Source: Bacteroidales bacterium (GTDB taxonomy: Bacteria; Bacteroidota; Bacteroidia; Bacteroidales; F082). From it: DNA of 37,744 nt. Location of the stretch: assembly GCA_017616675.1 (NCBI GenBank), contig JAFZXR010000049.1, positions 1-37,744 of the forward strand, given 5' to 3'. The notes under the pieces were generated by a model. The model was not told the DNA's origin. It ran no database searches and was given only the letters and a program-made list of their open reading frames with translations. Shown one piece after another: positions 1 to 7,833 of the stretch. Made by a program: the position numbers and the translations under genes. Positions within the stretch are counted from its first letter, which is position 1. Each line of letters begins with the position of its first letter.

Positions 1-1
1 A

Positions 2-1759
2 GCCGGTGTGTCAATCTGCTCAGTCGAAGACATGAAGGTGTTGTTCGACCAGATTCCTTTGAATAAGATGTCTGTTTCAATGACAATGAACGGTGCCGTG
101 TTGCCGATTTTGGCATTCTACATCGTGGCAGCTTTGGAACAGGGTGCTAAATATGAAGAACTGCAAGGTACAATCCAGAACGACATCTTGAAGGAGTTCA
201 TGGTGCGTAACACCTATATCTATCCTCCAGAGTTCTCGATGCGAATCATCGCCGATATCTTCGCGTTCACTTCGCAAAACATGCCGAAGTTCAACTCGAT
301 TTCAATTTCCGGCTACCATATGCAGGAAGCTGGTGCTACTTGCGACATCGAGTTGGCTTACACCCTCGCCGACGGTTGGGATTACCTCCGCACAGGTGTC
401 AAGTCGGGCTTGGATATCGACGCATTTGCTCCACGTCTGTCGTTCTTCTGGTGCTCCGGAATGAACCACTTCATGGAGATCGCTAAGATGCGTGCCGCTC
501 GTATGCTGTGGGCTAAGATCGTGAAGACATTCAACCCTAAGAGCGAGAAATCATTAGCACTGCGTACTCACACTCAGACTTCAGGATGGTCGCTCACCGA
601 GCAGGACCCGTTCAACAACGTGGCCCGTACCTGCATCGAAGCTATGGGAGCAGCCCTCGGTCACACTCAGTCGTTGCACACCAACGCTTTGGACGAGGCT
701 ATCGCACTGCCTACCGACTTCAGCGCTCGTATCGCCCGTAACACTCAGATCTACATCCAGGAAGAGACCAACGTCTGTCGCGTCGTCGACCCATGGGCAG
801 GTTCATATTATGTCGAATCGCTGACCAAGGAAATCGCTGAGCGCGCTTGGGCTCACATCATGGAGGTCGAGGAGATGGGCGGCATGGCAAAAGCTATCGA
901 GACAGGTCTTCCGAAGATGCGTATCGAAGAGGCCGCAGCCCGCAAGCAGGCTAAGATCGACGCAGGCACCGAGACCATCGTGGGTATCAACAAATACCGC
1001 CTCGAGCATGAAGACAGCATCGACACTCTTGAGGTCGACAACACAGCGGTGCGTGAGTCGCAAATCAAACGTCTGAAGGCCCTCCGCGCAAGCCGTAACG
1101 AGGCCGACGTGCAGCGTTGCCTCGATGCCATCACCGAGTCGGTGAAGACCGGCAAGGGTAACCTCCTCGCTCTCGCAGTTGAGGCAGCAAAATGCCGTGC
1201 CACCTTGGGAGAGATCTCAATGGCATGCGAGAAGGTCGTGGGTCGTTATAAAGCTGTAATTCGTTCAATATCAGGAGTTTATTCTATGGAAGCAAAAGGT
1301 AATGACAAGTTCGCGAAGGCACAGGCCATGGCCGATGAGTTCGCAAAACTCGAAGGTCGTCGTCCTCGTATCATGATTGCCAAGATGGGTCAGGACGGTC
1401 ACGACCGTGGTGCTAAGGTCGTCGCCACAGGCTATGCCGATATCGGATTCGATGTCGATATGGGACCGCTGTTCCAGACACCGGCCGAGGCGGCACGTCA
1501 GGCAGTGGAAAACGACGTCCACGTGCTCGGAGTGTCGTCGCTGGCGGCAGGTCATAAGACCCTTGTCCCACAGGTGATCGCCGAACTCGAGAAGCTCGGT
1601 CGTCCCGACATCATGGTGGTGGTGGGCGGCGTTATCCCGCATCAGGACTACCAGTTCCTGTACGACGCAGGCGCAGCAGCCATCTTCGGACCTGGCACCA
1701 TCGTGTCGGATTCGGCAATCAAGATGTTGGAACTCTTGATCGCAATGAGAAAACAATAA
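2..1759 (+). CDS. mutB: Methylmalonyl-CoA mutase large subunit, 5'-truncated by the window edge
   Basis: Adenosylcobalamin-dependent enzyme interconverting succinyl-CoA and methylmalonyl-CoA, part of the cytoplasmic succinate-propionate route. The reading frame is open from base 2, and the first visible residues ([20 protein letters not shown]) already lie inside the TIM-barrel domain, so roughly 130 N-terminal residues are off the window; the GTG at 8 is not a real start. The barrel runs to about residue 350 of the visible part. A linker follows, and the C-terminal B12-binding Rossmann domain starts near [11 protein letters not shown] and carries the DxHxxG cobalamin motif (QDGHDRGAK). The stretch [20 protein letters not shown] is typical of the family. 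The small subunit (mutA) normally lies immediately upstream, outside this window. The gene is intact to its TAA stop. The family assignment is certain; the symbol follows the large-subunit convention. Confidence 0.97.
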   Translation, partial: AGVSICSVEDMKVLFDQIPLNKMSVSMTMNGAVLPILAFYIVAALEQGAKYEELQGTIQNDILKEFMVRNTYIYPPEFSMRIIADIFAFTSQNMPKFNSISISGYHMQEAGATCDIELAYTLADGWDYLRTGVKSGLDIDAFAPRLSFFWCSGMNHFMEIAKMRAARMLWAKIVKTFNPKSEKSLALRTHTQTSGWSLTEQDPFNNVARTCIEAMGAALGHTQSLHTNALDEAIALPTDFSARIARNTQIYIQEETNVCRVVDPWAGSYYVESLTKEIAERAWAHIMEVEEMGGMAKAIETGLPKMRIEEAAARKQAKIDAGTETIVGINKYRLEHEDSIDTLEVDNTAVRESQIKRLKALRASRNEADVQRCLDAITESVKTGKGNLLALAVEAAKCRATLGEISMACEKVVGRYKAVIRSISGVYSMEAKGNDKFAKAQAMADEFAKLEGRRPRIMIAKMGQDGHDRGAKVVATGYADIGFDVDMGPLFQTPAEAARQAVENDVHVLGVSSLAAGHKTLVPQVIAELEKLGRPDIMVVVGGVIPHQDYQFLYDAGAAAIFGPGTIVSDSAIKMLELLIAMRKQ

Positions 1760-1770
1760 ATGACAACGTT

Positions 1771-1800
1771 TGTAAGGGTGAATCATCATTCGCCCCTACA
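1771..1800. repeat. Short imperfect palindrome
   Basis: Arms 1771-1782 (TGTAAGGGTGAA) and 1789-1800 (TTCGCCCCTACA) pair with one mismatch and one G-T wobble around a 6-nt loop. It fills the 71-bp gap between the mutase and RNase H genes. The GTAnGGG outer arms resemble those of the palindromes at 34896 and 37228, but the interior differs, so it is a separate subfamily. No T-run follows it on the plus strand, so terminator activity is doubtful. Confidence 0.75.
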
Positions 1801-1830
1801 TGTCGTGGTCAACGATAACGTCAAATTTAA

Positions 1831-2472
1831 ATGGCGAAGAACAATTTTTATGTTGTGTGGTCGGGACGCCAGACTGGCGTCTTCGGCAGCTGGGACGAAT
1901 GCCGCCAGCAGGTCGACGGGTTCCAAGGTGCGAAATACAAGGGATTTCCAACAAAGGACGCCGCCGAGGTCGCATTTCAGGCTGGTCCTGAGTATGACGA
2001 CGACTGTATGGGGACACGCACCGCAGCGACAGTCCGCTGGGAGTCGTTGCCATTAGGCACTCCGAAACCCGAGCTCAACGCCATAGCAGTCGACGCGGCA
2101 TGCTCCGGTAATCCCGGAAAGATGGAATACCGGGGCGTGTACGTCGCCACCAACACCGAGATATTCAAAAGTCCGGTGTTTGAAGGCGGAACCAACAACA
2201 TAGGGGAGTTCTTAGCTATCGTTCATTGCCTCGCCTGGCAGCAGAAAAACCGCACCAACCTGCCGATATATTCCGATTCGGTGAACGGTCAGAAGTGGGT
2301 GAGCCAAGGGCTCTGCCGGACGAAACTCGTTCAGAACGAGAAAAACAGGTATCTCTTCGAGGTGATTGCCCGAGCCGAGAAATGGCTTCACGACAACACC
2401 TTCAGGGTGCCGATACGCAAATGGAGAACCGAGATCTGGGGCGAGATACCCGCTGATTTCGGTCGTAAATAA
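1831..2472 (+). CDS. rnhA: Ribonuclease H with N-terminal viroplasmin (hybrid-binding) domain
   Basis: Endonuclease cutting the RNA strand of RNA-DNA hybrids (R-loops, primers) in the cytoplasm. Residues 1-50 (NNFYVVWSGRQTGVFGSW ... YKGFPTKDAAEVAF) form the caulimovirus-VI/RNase H1 N-terminal hybrid-binding domain. Residues 80-213 form the RNase H fold with the acidic set D88 (AVDAACSGNPG), E126 (NIGEFLA), D149 (IYSDSVNGQKWV) and D209 (IPADFGRK). The 213-residue length and the GEIPADFGRK tail are typical of the Bacteroidetes form. ATG at 1831 gives the full hybrid-binding domain. No classical ribosome-binding site is seen, as usual in Bacteroidetes. It is followed without a gap by the zinc-ribbon gene, suggesting co-transcription. 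Confidence 0.93.
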   Translation: MAKNNFYVVWSGRQTGVFGSWDECRQQVDGFQGAKYKGFPTKDAAEVAFQAGPEYDDDCMGTRTAATVRWESLPLGTPKPELNAIAVDAACSGNPGKMEYRGVYVATNTEIFKSPVFEGGTNNIGEFLAIVHCLAWQQKNRTNLPIYSDSVNGQKWVSQGLCRTKLVQNEKNRYLFEVIARAEKWLHDNTFRVPIRKWRTEIWGEIPADFGRK

Positions 2473-2487
2473 TTGAAAATCAACGTC

Positions 2488-3246
2488 ATGGTAAATTACG
2501 ATACTTTTTATATCCAATGCCCTAAATGTGGCGCCTGGCTCGAAGGTCATCTCGTGAAGTCGGAGATGGTCAATAAATCGATATTGTATTCCGATGGTAA
2601 GACGTTGAACGACAATTACATAACCGAGCCACAGAAGATCATCGCCTGTCCGTCGTGCAGTCACTGGTTCTGGGTCAATGAGTATAAAGAGCCCGTCGTG
2701 ACCTACACCAAGCCCAGTGTGCCTTATTACAACTGGAACCACTGGCGTTTCTTCGGCATCCATTTCAACAGCGTCGAAGGTCGATTGGCTCTTGTCGAGC
2801 ATTATAAAAGATGTCTGCAAGCCATTGATAATGATAGAGATAAAGAGCTTTACATCCGCCGTCTGATGTGGTGGGCTTACAACGACTTGGTGCGTAACAA
2901 CTATCAGATGCATCTTCCTTATCTCCTTTCGGGAAAGATGAGTTTCAACGTGTGGCGCAAGAACCGCAAGAAACAGAAGCAGGGTCGCGTGATGTTTAAG
3001 AAGCTTCACAACGAATACATCGAAAACCTGAAGGCTTTGCTTGTGATGTTGAAAGGCCGTTACACTCCCGATGATGAGGAATATGAGGCTTCGATATTGG
3101 AAATCATTGAGTTATACCGTGAGATGGGTGAGTACGACGAGGCTCAGCGCATCCTCGACACCATTCCTCGTCGCACGCATTACATCGCGCATATCGAGAA
3201 AGAGGTTAAAAATCGCCACGATTTTGTGTTCCTAGTAGCCGGTTGA
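2488..3246 (+). CDS. Hypothetical protein with N-terminal zinc ribbon
   Basis: I do not recognise a named family. The N-terminus has two Cys-x2-Cys pairs, C11/C14 (CPKCGAW) and C54/C57 (CPSCSHW), which should form a zinc ribbon. The middle is rich in aromatic residues (PYYNWNHWRFFGIHF), and the C-terminal 150 residues look helical, with a TPR-like stretch near the end (LYREMGEYDEAQRILD). No signal peptide or membrane segment is visible, so it is probably cytoplasmic. The first in-frame ATG is at 2488; a TTG at 2473, directly after the rnhA stop, is an alternative start that would add five residues. Its 3' end overlaps the convergent tcdA gene by 41 bp. Function unknown. Confidence 0.75.
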   Translation: MVNYDTFYIQCPKCGAWLEGHLVKSEMVNKSILYSDGKTLNDNYITEPQKIIACPSCSHWFWVNEYKEPVVTYTKPSVPYYNWNHWRFFGIHFNSVEGRLALVEHYKRCLQAIDNDRDKELYIRRLMWWAYNDLVRNNYQMHLPYLLSGKMSFNVWRKNRKKQKQGRVMFKKLHNEYIENLKALLVMLKGRYTPDDEEYEASILEIIELYREMGEYDEAQRILDTIPRRTHYIAHIEKEVKNRHDFVFLVAG

Positions 3247-3943
3247 TGACATGTGAGGCGCAGAAGCATCCGAAAACGGCCGGCATATACGATATCGTTC
3301 CCACAGTAGCTATCTTGTTTTGTTGTTGCTCGTCTTCCACGATGAAGGCGTCGTCGGCGACCTTTTCCGGTGAGAACACCACGGTGATTCCTTCGCGGAT
3401 GCCCAGTCGGTGCAGCCGTTTTCGGATGTAAAATGCCAGTCGGCAGTTGTACGACTTCGCGATGTCGCAGATCTCCACCTTGGTGGGGTCGTATTTCCCG
3501 CCCGCTCCCATGCAGCTCACGATATTCTGATGGTTCTGTACCGCGTAATAGAGCAGAAACACCTTCGGGGCCATCGTATCGATGGCGTCGACCACGAAGT
3601 CGAACTTCTGCGCCATCAGATCTATAATCGATTGATCCTTAAGGTATTGCGTAAGCACGTGCAGCTTGATGTCGGGGTTGATATCGCGTATTCTCTCGGC
3701 CATGACCTCGGTCTTGAGACGGCCCACAGTGCTGTCGAGCGCCAACAGCTGGCGGTTTTTGTTTGTAGCGCTCACTGTGTCGCTGTCGACGATGGTCATC
3801 TCGCCTATGCCGGCACGCGCCAGCTGTTCGGCGGCGTAGGCACCTACGCCGCCCAGGCCAACGACCATTACATGGGCGTTGGCGAGGCGCTCGACACCTT
3901 CGTCACCTATTAATATATTAGTGCGCTGCTTCCAGTCTTCCAT
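3206..3943 (-). CDS. tcdA: tRNA threonylcarbamoyladenosine dehydratase (TcdA/CsdL)
   Basis: ATP-dependent enzyme that cyclises t6A37 to ct6A in tRNAs reading ANN codons; cytoplasmic. ThiF/E1-like Rossmann fold with the nucleotide-binding motif GLGGVGAYAAEQLARAGIG (about residues 29-47), the DSDTVSATNKNRQLLA segment, and FVVDAIDTMAPK typical of the family. The length (245 aa) fits E. coli TcdA. ATG at 3943 is preferred; a TTG at 3952 would add three residues. The start lies inside the end of tatD (26-bp overlap), so it is likely translated from the same mRNA as tatD and the phosphatase gene. It overlaps the convergent zinc-ribbon gene at its 3' end. Confidence 0.93.
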   Translation of the reverse strand: MEDWKQRTNILIGDEGVERLANAHVMVVGLGGVGAYAAEQLARAGIGEMTIVDSDTVSATNKNRQLLALDSTVGRLKTEVMAERIRDINPDIKLHVLTQYLKDQSIIDLMAQKFDFVVDAIDTMAPKVFLLYYAVQNHQNIVSCMGAGGKYDPTKVEICDIAKSYNCRLAFYIRKRLHRLGIREGITVVFSPEKVADDAFIVEDEQQQNKIATVGTISYMPAVFGCFCASHVINRLLGTQNRGDF

Positions 3944-4541
3944 AGTTCTCAAAAATCTTGTTACATAAAAACTCGACCTCGCATCCCATCAGCGACGCCG
4001 CCTTAGCATAAACGTCCCTGATGTCTCGTCCCGAGACGTCGGTCTCAAGGAACAATCGCACAATCGGGATGTCTTTCAATATCTTAACCGCTTGATTCTC
4101 ATTGCGATACAAAACTTCGCCGAGCGAGATGTAGATGTCGTATTTCAGTAGCTGCCGCATCGTCTCCACCGAGCTATTGAAGCCGTGTATCACCCACGGC
4201 ATCGTGGCCTTCGTCTTCTTCCGCATCTCGATTATCTCGGAATACGCCCTCACGCAATGCACAATCACCGGCTTCCTCAACGTCTCCGAAATCTTTATCA
4301 TCTCCTCAAAAACTTCAACCTGTCTCTCAAACGTCTCCTTGTGCGCCTTATCCAGCCCCACCTCACCAATAGCGAGGGCTGTCATTCCGAGCGACCGCAG
4401 GTCGCGAGGAACCTCCTCCAAATCACCACTAACTTCCCAAGGATGCACACCCTCGGTCAGTAGTATCTTCTCCTCGAAATTCTCGCTAACAATCTTTATA
4501 ACAGATTGATTATCAATGTGTGTATGAATGTCGACAAACAT
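3918..4541 (-). CDS. TatD-family metal-dependent hydrolase with a repeat-derived insertion
   Basis: Amidohydrolase-fold (TIM-barrel) TatD family; members act as metal-dependent DNases or deoxyribonucleases. Visible ligands are H6 and H8 (DIHTHID), E60 (IGEVGLDK), H95 (VIVHCVRAYSE), H119 (VIHGF) and D168 (FLETDVS), so the site looks complete. At 207 aa it is shorter than typical TatD (about 250), as in other Bacteroidetes copies. Residues 43-54 (EVPRDLRSLGMT), between the GVHPWEV strand and IGEVGLDK, are encoded by a dispersed palindromic repeat on the same strand. The start codon overlaps the stop of the upstream phosphatase gene (TGATG), implying translational coupling. Exact substrate unknown. 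Confidence 0.88.
   Translation of the reverse strand: MFVDIHTHIDNQSVIKIVSENFEEKILLTEGVHPWEVSGDLEEVPRDLRSLGMTALAIGEVGLDKAHKETFERQVEVFEEMIKISETLRKPVIVHCVRAYSEIIEMRKKTKATMPWVIHGFNSSVETMRQLLKYDIYISLGEVLYRNENQAVKILKDIPIVRLFLETDVSGRDIRDVYAKAASLMGCEVEFLCNKIFENYGRLEAAH
4381..4415 (-). repeat. Family B palindromic repeat, inside tatD
   Basis: Read on the minus strand, the segment has the layout GGTTCCTCG - CTGCGGTCG - CTCGGAATGAC. I recognise this as a variant of a short repeat (NTTNCTCG ... GCTCGnAATGAC) that is dispersed in many gut bacterial genomes. An internal perfect stem GCGACC/GGTCGC (4391-4405) flanks a 3-nt loop. It keeps the tatD frame open. The copy at 36817-36869 shares the same ordered blocks. 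Confidence 0.7.
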
Positions 4542-5245
4542 CAGAAATCGACGTTCGGTTGGGCGATGAGCTCCATGCTGTTGAGTTCGAGAGCCATGAG
4601 GTTGCCGAAGCCCACCTTCTGATCTCTATAGTAAACGCCGTTGTCGAGGGCTATAAAGTCGTAGCCGCCCGAGTCGATGAACAGCTGTATGAGACTGTGC
4701 TCCACCGGCACGTGGCCGTGGATGATCTTCTTGCCTCCGATTTTCATGGTGTCGACCTTGAAGTCGCGCACCCACAGCATCGACATGGTGTCGTCAAACG
4801 GGTCCTGGATGTTGAAGTTCATGCCGGCGTGGACAAGGATAAACTTGTCGAGCTCGATGAAATATTTGCCTTTCTTCATCCATTCGATATACCTCGGGTC
4901 GATGTCGCGCGGACGTCTCACGCCGAAGCTCGCCAGCGTGGTCTTGGCTCCGTAACGTTCCCATTCTTTCTGGATGCTGCTCTTGAACAGAAAACGATGC
5001 TGGTCGGCCTCATACGAGTTCATGCAGTAATATTCGTGGTTGCCGATGAGGTAGTCGACCTGATAGCCGCCTTCCTGCAGACTCATCACATAGTCGATGA
5101 CGCCCTTGCCGTCGGGACCGCGGTCGATATAGTCGCCGAGGAAGTAGAGCTTGTCTTCCTTCGAAGGCTGTAAGCCATTCTCTATCAACTGCTTAAGAGT
5201 GTTGACGCATCCGTGGATATCAGGTATGACCCAAAGTTTTTCCAT
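4541..5245 (-). CDS. Calcineurin-like metallophosphatase (PPP/Ap4A-hydrolase type)
   Basis: Dinuclear-metal phosphoesterase of the serine/threonine phosphatase-like family; probably cytoplasmic. The full motif series is present: D9/H11 (PDIHGC), D38 (GDYIDRGPDGKGV), N69/H70 (GNHE), a later HAGM and the final HGHVPVEH. The length (234 aa) matches the small bacterial PPP group, which includes protein phosphatases and diadenosine tetraphosphatases; the sequence alone does not decide the substrate. No signal peptide. The first gene of a three-gene coupled set (phosphatase-tatD-tcdA), its stop codon overlaps the tatD ATG. It lies 12 bp downstream of gpmA, so read-through from the gpmA promoter is likely. 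Confidence 0.88.
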   Translation of the reverse strand: MEKLWVIPDIHGCVNTLKQLIENGLQPSKEDKLYFLGDYIDRGPDGKGVIDYVMSLQEGGYQVDYLIGNHEYYCMNSYEADQHRFLFKSSIQKEWERYGAKTTLASFGVRRPRDIDPRYIEWMKKGKYFIELDKFILVHAGMNFNIQDPFDDTMSMLWVRDFKVDTMKIGGKKIIHGHVPVEHSLIQLFIDSGGYDFIALDNGVYYRDQKVGFGNLMALELNSMELIAQPNVDF

Positions 5246-5257
5246 AGAAATCAGTGT

Positions 5258-6004
5258 TTATTTTGCCTTTCCCTGGTTGGCGACGCTCTGCATCTTCTTG
5301 GCAATCTCCTCAGGGTCGCCGAGGAAGAAGTCGTTCTTGAGATTCATCTTGTCGTCAAACTCAAAGATATAAGGTATTGCTGTCGGGATATTGAATTTAA
5401 TGATCTCGTCTTCGCCCATGTTTTTCAGCTCTTTCACGATGCCGCGCAGACTGTTGCCGTGGGCCACCACCATTACCTCGTCGTGATTCTCGAAGGCCTT
5501 GAGTATCACTTCTTTATAATAAGGCATAAGACGTGCGATGGTATCTTTCAATGACTCGGTGAGCGGAATCTGGTCGTCGGTCATCTCGGCATAACGCGGG
5601 TCCTGACGCGGACTCTTCGGGTCGTCCATCGACAACGCCGGAGGCTGCACGTCGAAGCAACGACGCCATTTAAGCACCTGCTCCTCACCGTATTTCTTTG
5701 CCATGTCGACCTTATTCAAGCCCTGCAGCTGACCGTAGCTCTTCTCGTTGAGACGCCAGCTCTTGTAAACCGGCAGCCAGTCCATATCCATCACGTCGAG
5801 GATGTTGTTGAGCGTCTTGATGGCTCTCTTCAAGTATGATGTGAAACAGACTTCGGGCTTATATCCATTGTCTTTCAACGACTTACCTGCCTCGATGGCT
5901 TCCTGAACACCCTTCTCCGACAAATCCACATTGGTCCAACCCGTGAAGAGGTTGAGTTTGTTCCATTCACTTTCGCCGTGGCGAACTAATATCAGCTTTT
6001 TCAT
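5258..6004 (-). CDS. gpmA: 2,3-bisphosphoglycerate-dependent phosphoglycerate mutase
   Basis: Glycolytic and gluconeogenic interconversion of 3- and 2-phosphoglycerate in the cytoplasm. Phosphohistidine motif LVRHGESEWN with H9, then NLFTGWTNVDLSEKG, a second catalytic His in VAHGNSLRGIVKEL, and the YGQLQGLNK loop characteristic of the dPGM type. The 248-aa length with ATG at 6004 equals the family norm; an upstream TTG (6028) is rejected because it adds eight residues outside the family start. A TATTTTTG -7 box on the minus strand lies at 6026-6033. The gene heads the minus-strand run gpmA-phosphatase-tatD-tcdA. Confidence 0.96.
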   Translation of the reverse strand: MKKLILVRHGESEWNKLNLFTGWTNVDLSEKGVQEAIEAGKSLKDNGYKPEVCFTSYLKRAIKTLNNILDVMDMDWLPVYKSWRLNEKSYGQLQGLNKVDMAKKYGEEQVLKWRRCFDVQPPALSMDDPKSPRQDPRYAEMTDDQIPLTESLKDTIARLMPYYKEVILKAFENHDEVMVVAHGNSLRGIVKELKNMGEDEIIKFNIPTAIPYIFEFDDKMNLKNDFFLGDPEEIAKKMQSVANQGKAK

Positions 6005-6025
6005 ATATACAAAAATATTAATTCG

Positions 6026-6033
6026 CAAAAATA
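6026..6033 (-). promoter_or_regulatory. Bacteroidetes -7 promoter box for gpmA
   Basis: TATTTTTG on the minus strand matches TAnnTTTG, 22 bp before the gpmA ATG. A second match at 6010-6017 lies too close to the start codon to be preferred. Confidence 0.6.
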
Positions 6034-6065
6034 AACATTTTTTTAATACAATGAAATAATATTTT

Positions 6066-6073
6066 TATCTTTG
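6066..6073 (+). promoter_or_regulatory. -7 promoter box for the deacetylase gene; possible leaderless mRNA
   Basis: TATCTTTG matches TAnnTTTG and ends only four bases before the ATG at 6078. Transcription normally starts a few bases past this box, so the mRNA would begin at or next to the start codon. Confidence 0.65.
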
Positions 6074-6077
6074 CAAC

Positions 6078-6704
6078 ATGAGAATAGTCAAACCTACAAG
6101 GATTTTCAGGATGTTTTATCCTTCGCTGCTTTGGCATATGCCGAAGACAGGCAAAAAAACTCTATATCTCACCTTCGACGACGGCCCGCATCCGCTGATA
6201 ACGCCGCTGGTGCTCGATATCCTTAAACGTTACGACGCGAAAGCCACATTTTTCTGCGTTGGAAGCAAGGTGAAAGAGTTTCCCGCCACCTTCGAGATGA
6301 TAAAAAAAGAAGGCCACGCCATCGGAAGTCATACCTATAACCATGAGAACGGCTGGAAGACGAAAAACGACGAATACATCAAATCGTTTAACAATGCTAA
6401 CGAATTGATTCACAGCAATTTATTCCGTCCTCCTTACGGCAAAATCAAATATTCCCAGCTTAAAAAACTGTCGACTGCCAACTGCCAACTGGTAACTATC
6501 AACTGGACGGTGATGGCCTACGACTTCGACCATTCGCTTTCGCAGCGTCGGATTTATAAAAATGTGATACGCAATGCGGGCGACGGCGCCATCGTGGTTT
6601 TTCACGACAGCCTGAAGGCCAATTCCAACGTGATTGCAGTGCTGCCGAAGGTTTTGGAGCATTACAAAAACAAAGGTTACGAGTTTAAATCGATTAATTT
6701 TTGA
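6078..6704 (+). CDS. Polysaccharide deacetylase (NodB/CE4 family)
   Basis: Metal-dependent deacetylase of N-acetylated sugars, such as peptidoglycan or other glycans. NodB motifs: motif 1 YLTFDDGPHP with D34/D35, motif 2 GSHTYNH with H85 and H89, motif 3 RPPYGKI, and a late FHDS. The length (208 aa) is that of a bare catalytic domain. No signal peptide or clear membrane anchor is seen. The N-terminus (KPTRIFRMFYPSLLWHMP) fits the start seen in Bacteroidetes homologues (PPRLLRxxYP), supporting ATG 6078 over the Met at codon 12. The promoter box abuts the start codon. Probably a single-gene unit; the following lipoprotein has its own promoter box. Confidence 0.9.
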   Translation: MRIVKPTRIFRMFYPSLLWHMPKTGKKTLYLTFDDGPHPLITPLVLDILKRYDAKATFFCVGSKVKEFPATFEMIKKEGHAIGSHTYNHENGWKTKNDEYIKSFNNANELIHSNLFRPPYGKIKYSQLKKLSTANCQLVTINWTVMAYDFDHSLSQRRIYKNVIRNAGDGAIVVFHDSLKANSNVIAVLPKVLEHYKNKGYEFKSINF

Positions 6705-6735
6705 TAAAAAAAGTTCATTATTCCAAATAATTACT

Positions 6736-6743
6736 TAACTTTG
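6736..6743 (+). promoter_or_regulatory. -7 promoter box for the DUF2135-like lipoprotein
   Basis: TAACTTTG, followed by C, matches TAnnTTTG. It lies 38 bp before the ATG at 6782. Confidence 0.6.
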
Positions 6744-6781
6744 CAAAAATTTAACATTATTATTAACAAAAAATTATAATC

Positions 6782-7747
6782 ATGAAAGCAAGAAAATTAT
6801 TATCATTACTGGCTATTGCAGTGCTTGTTTTAGGACTTGCAGCATGTAAGAAAGACAAGAGCAGCGGCTCATCTTCAACACCAACGACTCCACCTCCAGC
6901 GGATTACGGCTTCTCTGTTGGCGGCACAAAAGCCAACTATGTCGATGCCGAAAAACCGGAGCCGACTGCATACTATATCCCGAATGTTAACATGAACAAC
7001 CAAGCTCTCGCCGGTGGTGCAAACTACATCACAGTCAGTTCAGAGGTTAGAGCTTCGAAGATTATTGTTGCTAATCCAAGTAAGGCAGGTTACATCGAAG
7101 TAACTCCACATCAGGCAGCTGCTACAGATAGGGAAATCATCTACGATTTCTTTATGGTTGTTAACCAGCAGCAAGAAGGCGATGCATTGAATGTTGTTTT
7201 TGCTATTGTTGACGAAAACGGCGAAGTTAGCGGATACTACGCTGCAATGATTGAAATTCTGAACAACGGTACCGGTGTGCTGCAGGTCAGCTTGACATTC
7301 GATACTCCGAAGGATGTCGACCTCCACCTTATTGAACCTAACGGATATCACATTTACTATGACGACCGTTATAGCGACAATGGCGGAGAACTTGATGTCG
7401 ACTCAAATCCAGGTTGCTCGCTCGACTATATTAACAACGAGAATATTTTCTATGGTGAAGAAGACTATGTCGAACCGGGTTTATATACCGTTTATGTTGA
7501 TATGTATGAAAACTGCAATGGAGATTATCCTACCAACTTCATTCTGACAGTGTTCTACGAGGGTCAGGTCCTTGTAAACCCGATAGCAGGTCACTTCCCG
7601 GCTAACGAGCCAAGTAACTGGGCTAATCTTGATAATATCAGTCCTGTCTGCACATTCCGCATTCCTGGCAATGGTCATCAGCCACCTGCGAAATTAGAGA
7701 AAAAAGCTCTTCCAAAATTCCTGAGATCGCTCGACAAAATGCAATAA
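6782..7747 (+). CDS. Lipoprotein with a DUF2135/YfaP-like domain
   Basis: Signal peptidase II signal LLAIAVLVLGLAAC with lipidated Cys22, then a low-complexity Ser/Thr/Pro linker (SSGSSSTPTTPPP), typical of surface-exposed Bacteroidetes lipoproteins. Residues about 165-265 (VSLTFDTPKDVDLHLIEPNG ... NGGELDVDSNPGC ... VEPGLYTVYVDMYENC) resemble DUF2135, a beta-sandwich of unknown role found in YfaP-like and inter-alpha-trypsin-inhibitor-like envelope proteins. The DVDLHLxEPNG and GGELDVD motifs are the recognisable parts. The N-terminal 100 residues after the linker match nothing I know. It is followed by a strong palindromic terminator. Location inferred as outer membrane; function unknown. 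Confidence 0.82.
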   Translation: MKARKLLSLLAIAVLVLGLAACKKDKSSGSSSTPTTPPPADYGFSVGGTKANYVDAEKPEPTAYYIPNVNMNNQALAGGANYITVSSEVRASKIIVANPSKAGYIEVTPHQAAATDREIIYDFFMVVNQQQEGDALNVVFAIVDENGEVSGYYAAMIEILNNGTGVLQVSLTFDTPKDVDLHLIEPNGYHIYYDDRYSDNGGELDVDSNPGCSLDYINNENIFYGEEDYVEPGLYTVYVDMYENCNGDYPTNFILTVFYEGQVLVNPIAGHFPANEPSNWANLDNISPVCTFRIPGNGHQPPAKLEKKALPKFLRSLDKMQ

Positions 7748-7772
7748 TCAGATTGTTGGTTATTGAAAAATA

Positions 7773-7809
7773 CAATGTAGAGACGTCATAATATGGCGTC
7801 TCTACATTG
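7773..7809. terminator. Family A palindrome acting as a bidirectional terminator
   Basis: A perfect 13-bp stem, CAATGTAGAGACG (7773-7785) with CGTCTCTACATTG (7797-7809), has an 11-nt loop. On the plus strand it runs into TTTTT (7810-7814), ending the lipoprotein gene. On the minus strand it runs into a T-rich stretch (complement of GAAAAATA), ending recG. The core GTAGAGACG...CGTCTCTAC is the family A repeat also seen at 22120, 34896 and 37228. Confidence 0.85.
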
Positions 7810-7833
7810 TTTTTACCCGAAATCATTTGATTT

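Noticed and set aside
1760..2056. Plus-strand open frame of 98 codons across the mutase-RNase H gap
   Set aside because: It overlaps rnhA in another frame, runs through the palindrome, and has no recognisable protein features.
4520..5173. Long open frame on the plus strand opposite the phosphatase gene
   Set aside because: Antisense shadow of a gene with complete phosphatase motifs; the composition is rich in His/Val/Asp as expected from the complement of that codon usage.
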